Of a DNA stretch of 64,000 nucleotides, positions 1-8,539 are shown one piece after another. Numbering within the stretch: position 1 is the first letter of the stretch; each line of letters starts with the position of its first letter. The translations under genes were made by a program, and so were the position numbers. The DNA is from Phyto melanocephala (Eukaryota > Arthropoda > Insecta > Diptera > Rhinophoridae): assembly GCA_941918925.1 (NCBI GenBank), contig OW799234.1:85138497-85202496 (forward strand), in the 5' to 3' direction. The notes below the pieces were generated by a model that did not search any database, was not told the origin of the DNA, and saw only the letters and a program-made list of their open reading frames with translations.

Positions 1-79
1 TGGTTAAAAATAAAAATATTTAACTTATTATTATTAATATTATTATTATTATTATTAGTTTTTAATTTTATTTATTTAT

Positions 80-520
80 TTAATGGCAAGGTTTTAAAAC
101 CAGGGTATTTCACACAGGTTAAGTATCCGTAAGTCGACCTATACCTTCATATAGGAAGTCGGAGCTGAACGCGAATATTCTTTTCTTTAAAAGTTTTGCA
201 AAGGTTAATTGAAACTCCGGGTGACTGTACCTCAGTACAGTTAACCAACGCCACGCAATTAAGCAATGCGAGAGTGAGACGCGAAACTCTCGAAGCCGGA
301 TAAAAAGGACGTCCTGATTGCCCTTAAGAGATAATGGCAAAGACGCGCGAGCTCTTAACCCGACCAGGGGGCAAATTACGGCGAATCGAAATCGAAATTT
401 TAAAATTCTTATTAGAATCTATATACCTAAAGCACAGCGAACTCGATCGTTCGAGTAAAATTTCGATCGATATCGAATGCCGTAATTCGGCCCCAGAGCT
501 GAATCACGACTGGTATTTAA
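80..520 (+). repeat. Family C dispersed repeat, copy 1
   Basis: This interspersed repeat of about 450-500 bp recurs at 18330-18893 (+), 23945-24460 (-), 31738-31865 (-, fragment) and 42405-42635 (-, fragment). Shared landmarks in order are CCAGGGTAT, GTCGACCTATACC, TATAGGAAGTCGGAG, a block around GAGACGCGAAACTCTCGAAG, AATGGCAAAGACGCGCGAGC and GAGCTGAATCACGACTG. The open frames across it look like repeat shadows and not genes. The copy is split near its right end by the small element at 368-494. I cannot assign it to a known superfamily; a solo LTR or a non-autonomous DNA element are both possible. Confidence 0.6.
368..494. mobile_element. 127-bp MITE with GGGGC termini inside family C
   Basis: Comparison with the uninterrupted family C copy at 23945-24460 shows that the sequence between GACCAG and AGCTGAATC is an insertion. 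Its ends are imperfect inverted repeats of about 22 bp: GGGGCAAATTACGGC on the left and GCCGTAATTCGGCCCC on the right. AG is duplicated at the junctions; a 4-bp CCAG duplication is an alternative reading. The interior holds TCGA-rich short palindromes and no coding capacity. The G-rich terminus recalls PIF/Harbinger MITEs, but a clean 3-bp duplication is not seen. Confidence 0.55.
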
Positions 521-626
521 CTTATGATACGCACCAAGGCGAATTCAATTATCAGGTGGTAGTAACTCTACAACATTAAAGCAACAACATGGTTTTTTAT
601 TGCTATTTGCTGATGTGTGTGATGTG

Positions 627-1300
627 TTTTTATACCAGCCAACAAAAAAATGGCGGGGGTCCTTCCCTTTGTAACACATCGAAATATCTATTTTAGACCC
701 CATAAAGTATATATATTCTGAATTGGGGTTTCATTTTATGACGATGTAGCTATGTCCGCCTGTCTGTTGAGAGCACGAAAGAGCTCGAACCAAAAAAGTT
801 AGGGGCTCAAATTTTGCCAGAACACATTATACACAATATGTTAAAAATGGAATATTAGGTAGAGAGTTATAAGTCGTAATACAAGAGTAGGTAAAAAAAC
901 AATGTCCTTTCAACATCGAATAAAATGTGATTGTGTCTAAACACATTAACGAAAGTATATTTTCTGAGTAATAAAAATAAATCTTTCCATGAAAATTGCT
1001 CAAATCTATACTTTACAAAAGAAGTTATATATCAAAATGTAGAAAAAATTCTACTTTACAGTGTATTTTTCGGTATATTTAAAATTTAAAAAATAACAAA
1101 ACCGCCAATTTTAACGCCTACTTCTCACATAGTTTACTGCTAATGAAATTTAAAAACTTATAAAATTGACGGAATAATATGTATGATGATAAAATTTTTC
1201 ATATATACATTTTTCCTCATTTTAATAATAACTCCAAAAAATTAAGGTGACACGCCCACCTCCCATATAACGCTTTATTTCAAATTAATATTATTTCAAT
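627..1300 (+). mobile_element. HINE-A (Helentron/DINE-1-like) element, 5' portion
   Basis: It begins with a variant of the family-A head (TATACC...GGCGGGGGT), followed by the shared blocks GACCCCATAAAGTATATAT and TATGACGATGTAGCTATG. Further right are ACACGCCCACCTCCCATATAACG-type blocks. The 3' stem-loop end is missing, so the copy is truncated or eroded on the right. There is no coding capacity. Confidence 0.6.
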
Positions 1301-1513
1301 ATGGACAAAAGTTGAATTCAAACATTAATCATATAATTTTTAAGACTACCTCTGGGTACCAACAAGTTGTGTTTAACACATACCACAATAGGGCTCAATT
1401 AAAAAAATCTAAACACATAAAAGTAAAAAACCCAAAAAGTATCAAGAAAATGCGATCTATGATCGTATAAAATTCTATATTCATAAACTTAGAAAATGCA
1501 AAAAGAACCATAA

Positions 1514-1920
1514 CAAGTAAGAGTGCTATATTTAGCAGTGCCGAATCTGATAATACCCTTCACCATCATGTACATATGAAGGTATAATCCCACATCGTAA
1601 CTTAACCTATATTTCATGTTATACGCCATTTTTCCTTATTATTTCTGACGCCATCCTTGATATTGAATTTTTATGTAGTTAACTGTAATCTACTAGTCAA
1701 GCCCTTTAATATGTCTAGAAGCTGGAAAAAATTGATTTTCGTTTGTAAATTTTTGGAATATATGTATATTAATTAATATTAATTTTAATTTTGGTGGGTG
1801 GTAAAAATATGGAAAAACAAAGGCAATCGTGTTTATTTGCTCATATCTCAGCAATTTATGGGGCGATTGTGCTGAATTTTAATAGCGATTCATTCCCGGA
1901 TCAATTGATACACAACTAAT
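1514..1920 (-). mobile_element. HINE-B element, reverse orientation
   Basis: The stem-loop terminus CAAGTAAGAGTGCTATATTTAG..TGCCGAA opens the copy, followed by AATACCCTTCACCATCATG. After diverged sequence come TGCTCATATCTCAG and a GCGATTGTGCTGAATTT block, matching other copies of this subfamily at 15239 and 20320. The head end is lost on the right. Confidence 0.55.
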
Positions 1921-2610
1921 TTTATTTTTATATAATGAATTTTTAATCAGTCTAAATTAAAATCTCCAGTCATTAAAATGTCACAGTTGCTTTATCATAT
2001 CAGTGTTATCACACGAGACTTTACATACTAAAATACAATATTTTATACCATATATTTTTTATTTTAGTTAGAAAGTAAATGCGACTTTCAGTAAATGCGA
2101 TAATTTACACTTGGCCCGATAATTTTCAATTAATGTCCTCTTGTTTAATATAAGATCATAAAGAAAAACGTCATTTGATATGAAAGAAAAAGACAAATTT
2201 AAAAATGAATGATGTGGTTCCCTAATTCTAATTTCATTTATATAATAAGTCCCCGTTGTTATAGCTATATATACCTAAATTTAGTTTCATTCATTATTAA
2301 TAAATAAATTAATAATAAATAGTAGTTAAAAATTTACATATGAGTAGCTGGTTTCGAAAATGCATTCCACTCGGCTAACATCGGATTAGTTTTTCAATTT
2401 CGTTAAATGTGTAAAATTTATTTTAATAAATTGTTTTTAAGAAGTATAATTATAAAAAAATAAACTTAAACCAGAATAAAAATAATATTAATTATAATTA
2501 TTTTTTTTTATTATTTATTCTAGTTTTGTAATTTTTCAAGATCGTATTTGTTTTTGTTTACCACCGTCGATTTAATTGTTAAAATTTTAAGCAATTTGTA
2601 AAACAAGCCA
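1921..2610. other. 5' flank of the ADP/ATP carrier gene
   Basis: AT-rich intergenic DNA that probably contains the promoter and untranslated leader of the carrier gene. I see no confident core promoter motif, second gene or repeat. In Drosophila the paralogue sesB lies next to Ant2, but no second carrier gene is visible in the 2.6 kb upstream here. Confidence 0.4.
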
Positions 2611-4074
2611 ATGGGTAAGAATGATTTAACTGATCCGATGTCTTTTTTAAAAGACTTTATGGCGGGGGGCATTTCGGCAGCCGTAGCCAAAACAGCTGTA
2701 GCTCCCATTGAACGTGTAAAGCTATTGCTTCAAGTTCAACATGTGTCGACTCAAATAAGCGAAGCCCAACGTTATAAAGGCATTATTGATTGTTTTGTGC
2801 GTTTACCGAAAGAACAGGGTTTTTTATCTTATTGGCGTGGCAATTTAGCAAATGTCATTAGGTATTTTCCAACACAGGCGTTAAACTTTGCATTCAAAGA
2901 CAAATATAAACAGGTGAGTAAATGAACTTTAAATCAAATATAAAATATATATCTGTTGTAGAAAGGAATAACTTCTTAAGTCGACATAAGATAAAAAAGA
3001 GTTTATAATATCCCGCAGTTTAAAACTAGTTATAGCATAAAAATCCATATTCTGCTTTATTGAAAGAGAATAAATTTTAAAACTCAACTCAAACATTTTA
3101 AAGTACTTTCCTAAAAAAAACGATAAAAACAGACATAAGCAGTTTTTCCTTATTTCCACATCTATAATTATAAATATAATTACATATTTTTAACTATACA
3201 TACATACATACATACATACAAACATACATACATACATACATACATACAAACATACATACATACATACATACATACATACATACATACATACATACAAACA
3301 TACATAATACATACATACATACATACATACATACATACATACATACATACATACATGGTTTAACATCTTAAACTCAAATTATTTAAAGAAACATTATTGT
3401 ACTTTAGATCTTTTTGGGTGGTATTGATAAGCATGAACAATTTTGGCATTATTTTATGGGAAATTTAGCGTCTGGTGGTGCTGCTGGAGCAACATCACTA
3501 TGTTTTGTTTATCCCTTAGATTTTGGACGTACACGGTAAATTATCACAAAAAACAACATTTTATTAAGTTAGAATAAATTAAAAGCATTTCAGCCTCGCT
3601 GCCGATGTTGGCAAAGGAGTTGGTGAACGTCAATTTAAAGGCTTAGGTGATTGCATAATTAAGATTTACAAAAGTGATGGAGTTACTGGCTTATATCGCG
3701 GCTTTGGTGTTTCCGTCCAGGGTATAATAATATATCGTGCTACTTACTTTGGTTTTTACGATACTTGTCGTGACTTCCTACCAAATCCCAAGAACACACC
3801 GTTTTACATAAGCTGGGCTATAGCACAAGTGGTTACGACTATCGCTGGTATAACATCATATCCCTTTGATACCGTACGACGTCGTATGATGATGCAGTCG
3901 GGTTTGTCAAAAAATAAAATGGTCTACAAAAATACAGGACATTGTTGGGCAACTATTTTAAAAACTGAAGGTCTCAAAGCCTTTTTTAAGGGCGCTTTTT
4001 CGAATATAATACGTGGAACTGGCGGTGCATTGGTCTTAGCTTTCTATGATGAAATTCAAAAGTATATAAACTAA
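2611..4074 (+). CDS. Ant2: ADP/ATP translocase (mitochondrial carrier, Ant2 type)
   Basis: Exchanges cytosolic ADP for matrix ATP across the inner mitochondrial membrane. The coding exons I infer are 2611-2913, 3408-3535 and 3594-4074 (303 aa), joined at GT/AG sites (CAG/GTGAGT; TTTAG/ATC; ACG/GTAAAT; TTTCAG/CCT). The protein shows the carrier triplicate plan, with signature motifs such as [19 protein letters not shown] and YPFDTVRRR. The nucleotide-carrier hallmark RRRMMM is intact in exon 3. The N-terminus MGKNDLTDP and the segment [14 protein letters not shown] resemble Drosophila Ant2 more than sesB, so I favour that symbol. The start is the first ATG of the conserved N-terminus. Intron 1 carries a long CATA microsatellite. 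AATAAA lies at 4162-4167, about 90 bp past the stop. No lesion is seen. Confidence 0.95.
3195..3356. repeat. (CATA)n microsatellite in carrier intron 1
   Basis: About 160 bp of nearly pure CATA/TACA tetranucleotide repeat with occasional CAAACATA variants. It lies within the first coding intron of the ADP/ATP carrier, about 50 bp before the exon 2 acceptor. Confidence 0.95.
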
Positions 4075-4852
4075 GGTTTAAGATCGAGATTCTTAAAATT
4101 ATTATTCATGGTTATTGTAAACTTATGCAAATGTAGTAGTGCTTACCTAACTAGCATCAATAATAAAATTCAGAATAATATGCAGTTAAAAATGTTTTTA
4201 AATAACATATGAAGAAGTGATTAATGACTATTTATTTTTTATGTTAAAATTTTCAATAATAATATATTTATATTTTTATTCGAACTTTTACTATATATTA
4301 AATTTTAATGTGAATCATTTTTATTTTGGCTTAAGTTCATTTATTTATTTATTTTTTTTTTTTTTTTATTTAATTTTATAATTCAAATTAAATTAAATTG
4401 TAACCATTTTAAGGAATATTCTTTCTAAAATTATTTCCGATATAAGACGAGTTGATTAAATTTTCGAAATCAGCTACGATTTCATCATCAGCACTCTTTA
4501 TCGGTATACTACTATGTAATTTAAAATTCCTATTATGTTCCTATTCCTATTATGTTACAATTCAATGAAATTTGAATTAGTGAATCTTAGTATTAATTTT
4601 CAAATTTTGTTGAATTTTTACTTCACCTATTAAATGACAATTCTTTATTCAACATGTTCATATATAAGGTTGTATTTACATTTTCATTAATGTAAGTCCA
4701 TCTAGGCGATAGACACTGAATGACAATGAATTCTTGAATGTCAATAACACCGTGCCAAGTGTGTTTCAATAATAATTATATAAAAATTAAATTTTCAATA
4801 ATAATTAAAATAACTAATTACTTCACAAGGTGTCCTAAGTGTTTTATTGTCA
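4075..4852. other. 3' UTR and intergenic spacer before the Harbinger element
   Basis: Contains the carrier 3' UTR with its AATAAA at 4162-4167, then AT-rich DNA with short homopolymers. No gene or recognisable repeat. Confidence 0.5.
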
Positions 4853-4880
4853 GGGGGGTTATTATGTAATTCGATTCGAA
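4853..4880 (+). repeat. Left terminal inverted repeat of the Harbinger element
   Basis: 28 bp starting GGGGGGTTATTATGTAATTC; an exact reverse complement occurs at 8259-8286. Further subterminal similarity (TTCGAAA- and CGTAAA-rich motifs) continues inward at both ends. Confidence 0.95.
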
Positions 4881-5115
4881 TCGTAAATACATTCGAAAAG
4901 AATTTCCGATTCGAAAAGAAATTCTTATTATATAGTACTTTCGAAACGTCTGCACAGTTGTAAATAAAATTTTAAGGGAAAAACGAAATGATGCCAAGTT
5001 TTAATACGTAAAAACTTGGCAGCATTTTGCGTAGTTTTGTTCAAGTGTCAAAATTGTTACAAAAAATTTAAAAATATTCAAACAAAAAAAAATATATATA
5101 AATAAAAACGTAAAA

Positions 5116-6398
5116 ATGGATTGTGTTTTGTTGTGGGAAAGTGATGAAGAAGATGTTGTTCCAGAAAGAGTCCAAAGAAAGTATATAAGAGATACATCGA
5201 ATATTATGGAACTCACTGAAAATTCGTAAGTAATTTAATTTAAACAAAAACGAAAAGCGCGTATAAAAATTTTATTAAATAAAGAAAAAATAATTTCAGG
5301 TTCGTGAAAAACTTTCGGCTTAGTAAAAACGCATTTATGTACGTACTAAACTCCATCAACAGTGACTTAAAAGCACCACAAAGATCTACTGCCGTCCCTC
5401 CTATTTTAAAATTGGCAGCCACCTTGAAATTTCTTGCGCAAGGTGGTTATCAACATCAGATTGGCCAAGACCGTTTATTGGGAATGTCTCAATCATATAT
5501 TTCTGTATGTTTATCGGAGGTATGTGCATCAATACAAAAAAATCTTTGTCCTAAACATATAGTTTTTACAATGAGCGAAGAGAAAAAAATGGAGGCAAAA
5601 AGATTTTTTTATAGTAAATGTTCAATACCAGGAGTTATTGGGGCTGTAGATGGAACTCACATACAAATAATAAGACCTTATAACAATGAGCATTTATATT
5701 TTAACAGAAAACTTAAACACAGTATAAATGCTATGGCGGTAGGATTTAACATGCATATAAATACATATAACAAGTAATTAAAATACGTTATTAATTTCTT
5801 TAGATTTGTGACCACGAAATGTACATTAGAGCTATCGATGGACGTTTTGGAGGCGCTTGCCACGACTCTCATATTTGGAATTTGTCTGTAGAGAGGCAAT
5901 ACTTAAAAGAAAAGTTTCAAGCTGGAGATACTGGAACTAGAATTCTTGGTAAAAATGTACACTTTATATCTATAAACTTCAAAATAAACTCATTATTTTC
6001 CAGGTGATTCCGGTTATCCTTTGGAACCATGGATTTTGACACCATATAGGAATGCTATTGAGAATTCTTCTGAATCATTTTTTAATGATCAGCACTCTAA
6101 AGGACGATCGATCGTAGAAAGAACGTTTGGTCTACTCAAAGCAAGATTTCGTTGCCTTTTGGCTGCGAGAGAACTGCATTGCTCTCCAGAAAAGGCAGTT
6201 CAAATCCTTAACGTGTGTTGTTCATTACACAATATTTGTTTAATGTTTAATGTAGAGAGTGATAGTTTTCAAACTGAGGAAGAAATAACTACTTCATCTT
6301 CTTTTAGCAACAATACAGAAAATAGTTTAGAAAGAAATTTACTTAATGTTGCAAAAAGTATAAGAAATGAAATTAAAAATAATATGTATAGAAACTAA
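5116..6398 (+). CDS. PIF/Harbinger (HARBI1-like) DDE transposase
   Basis: Cuts and joins the element's ends, acting in the nucleus with the SANT-like partner encoded on the opposite strand. Four exons are inferred: 5116-5225, 5300-5738, 5804-5948 and 6004-6398. All introns are short (50-75 bp) with GT/AG borders, giving 362 aa; vertebrate HARBI1 is about 350. The DDE residues are all present: D154 in GAVDGTHIQI, D233 in GDSGYPLEPW and E270 in VERTFGLLKARFRCL. Other family features are HSINAMA, the HDSHIWN segment and LHNICLM near the end. The intron junctions fall in conserved family motifs, which supports the splicing model. The stop at 6396-6398 is followed at the very next base by the 50-bp palindrome. 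Nothing in the frame suggests decay. Confidence 0.92.
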
Positions 6399-6508
6399 AT
6401 TATATATGATTTTTTCCAAGCTTGAGATCAACTTTTTTGGTTTTTTTAATTTTTTTTATAAAAAAACCAAAAAAGTTGATCTCAAGCTTGGAAAAAATCA
6501 TATATAAT
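6399..6508. repeat. 50-bp perfect palindrome between the two Harbinger genes
   Basis: Arms 6399-6448 and 6459-6508 are perfectly complementary over 50 bp with a 10-nt spacer (6449-6458). The left arm starts at the base after the transposase stop codon. AATAAA follows at 6510-6515, so the transposase mRNA should contain the whole hairpin in its 3' UTR if this signal is used. Confidence 0.95.
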
Positions 6509-6873
6509 CAATAAAAAAGATCAAGAAATTTAGACGATATATTTGAAACTAAAAAATATATGAATTCCTAAAATAAATATATTACAAAATTTAAAAATAA
6601 ATAACAACATTTATTGAAAGAGTAAAATAATAATAATTCAGTGAAACTAATAGCTACATATGTGAGCATAATAAAAAACAAAATAAGTTAATAAAGAGGC
6701 ACATAAAAAATAATAACATAAAAATAAAAATTCATAAAAGAGTAAAACAAAAATTAATAAAAAAAGGTACATAGCAAAACCTCAACAATTTCTTTTGCTC
6801 TCTAATTCAAACATTTTTCTTTTTAGTTCAAGCTTTGCAATTTTGCATTTCGTTCTTTCCAATTCATTTTTCT

Positions 6874-7848
6874 TCATAAATTCATACTTTTCTCTTTTAA
6901 GCTTATAAATACGTTCCTTTCGTTCTTTTTTTTCCAATTCATTTTTTTTTTAAACTCTAACTTTTCTTTTTCTAACTTATATATACGCTCCTTGAAATCA
7001 CTGTTCCGTTTTAAGTATTTATTTGCTGTTATTAGGTTCATATTTGTTTCTTTCATTTCTCTTATAATAGTTTTCTGATTTTCGTCACATTTGCTTAACA
7101 GTTCTATTGACTTTTCTTGATATTTTATTTGATTTTCTACTTGTTTTTCTAATAAAGTCTGCTTATTTGAACAATTTTCACGGTTACGTCTACGTGGAGT
7201 ATTGATATTTAAAATATCAAATGAATTTTCCTCAGAAGGGTTTACCGATATGTCATTGCAAGATATTGTAATGGCTTCTTGTATTACATCTTCTTCTCTA
7301 ATGCTTGTAGTAGCAAGATTATTTGCTTGTGCCCCATATCTTGACGTGCCACTCATCCCTTCAATAGAATAAATAATGGCAAGTAATTCAGAAATTTGTT
7401 CTTCTAGTGGTGTTAAAGAACAGTATTTACTTGGACCTCCTCCAGTTCCAGAAAGGCTATTTTTGTTCCGGCGGGACTTAACCTTAATGTGCTGCTTGAA
7501 ATCTGCCCATACCTTTAACCATATAAATTTGCAAAACCGTTATAGTTATGAGTCAAAATATACATACATACATATATACAAACCTTTTTCCATTTTTCAA
7601 CCTCATGTGAAGGTGGACCTGCAGCATTCAAATCTTGCGATAACCTTTGCCACAATTCTCTGCTCTTACTTTTAGCATTTGAAACATTTAGGTGTCCTTT
7701 TGCCAAATCCGGATGCAATTTCATAAACTCCACCATTATTTCATATTGTCTTGGTTTCGTATATACACCTTTTTTAGAAGATTCCCTTTAAACAAAGCAA
7801 TTAAATCTATTTTTTTATTCTTCAAATATAAAATTCATACACTTACAT
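6874..7848 (-). CDS. Harbinger partner: Myb/SANT-like DNA-binding protein with coiled coil
   Basis: In Harbinger elements such a protein binds the element's ends and brings the transposase to the nucleus. Inferred exons on the minus strand are 7848-7847 (two bases only), 7785-7584 and 7512-6874. The ATG is created by splicing AT to G: the donor is GTAAGT after AAAAT, and the acceptor AG precedes GGAATCTTC. The N-terminal half (residues 1-80) has the spaced-tryptophan pattern of a SANT/MADF-like domain (ELWQRLSQDLN, VEKWKKVWADFKQHIKVK). The C-terminal half is a Lys/Glu-rich coiled coil. The stop at 6874 follows an odd Asn/Lys stretch just after a 10-base A run (6952-6961, minus strand). A frame shifted by one base continues the coiled coil to 6782, so I infer a one-base homopolymer deletion or sequencing error. 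Confidence 0.8.
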
Positions 7849-8258
7849 TTTCAAAGTTTTTATTTAACTATTATGTAAATTTCTTCGATCTTTTTATATT
7901 TATTTATTTATTCAACACAGCAATACAAAGCCTTCCAGGCCAAATTATAAATATGTATAACTTAGTAATAAAGAACCTATATTGATATATTTTAATTTTT
8001 TTGAGCTAACTTATTAATGTTTTGTATATAAAATAATATGCACATGAATTTCCGCAAACAAAATGGCATTCGAAAGAAATACGTACGTTACTAACACTTT
8101 TGATGTTTGCTTTCGTACTACATAGTTGCATTTTCGAAAGGGATTTTTTGTTTTCCGAAAGGGGGTAGAAAAAATCCCTCAATTTACGAACGTTCGGAAA
8201 TAAATTTCCGAAAATAGTACTACATAATACAATTTATACGAATTCGTAAATTTTTTCT

Positions 8259-8286
8259 TTCGAATCGAATTACATAATAACCCCCC
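8259..8286 (-). repeat. Right terminal inverted repeat of the Harbinger element
   Basis: Exact reverse complement of 4853-4880, ending CATAATAACCCCCC. Confidence 0.95.
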
Positions 8287-8539
8287 AGAATTTACAATAA
8301 ATTTTCATGCTTCATACTTTTCATTAACTTCAAATTTAAGGACGTAAATATATAAACTATTTTTTTTTTTCACAAAAACAACATTACAACAACAACATAC
8401 ATACATACATACAAACGTGTATACTGGTTAGAGAAAACGTGGCATCGAATCCCAGCTGAGCCAAAAAAAAATTTTTATTTTAAATTTTTTTTTAAATTTT
8501 TTTTATTTTTTTTTTTTAATTTTTTTTATTTTTTTTTAC

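Larger units (their letters stand above)
4853..8286. mobile_element. PIF/Harbinger DNA transposon, nearly complete
   Basis: A 3434-bp element bounded by a 28-bp perfect terminal inverted repeat: 4853-4880 begins GGGGGGTTATTATGTAATTC and 8259-8286 is its exact reverse complement. It carries the two genes of autonomous Harbinger elements in convergent orientation: a DDE transposase (5116-6398, +) and a Myb/SANT-like protein (7848 down to about 6874, -). A 50-bp perfect palindrome lies between them. The 3-bp flanks (TCA left, AGA right) do not form the TWA-type duplication usual for the superfamily, so the target duplication has mutated or the site is atypical. The transposase reads open through all exons; the partner gene has one probable frameshift. 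Confidence 0.93.

Noticed and set aside
119..340. Minus-strand frame MPLSLKGNQDVLF.. and similar frames at 18689, 23925 and 42255
   Set aside because: They are the same family C repeat translated; frames are not kept open to the same ends and carry no domain.
3195..3356. Possible CRISPR-like or satellite array
   Set aside because: Simple CATA microsatellite; CRISPR arrays are not expected in an animal nuclear genome and no spacers exist.
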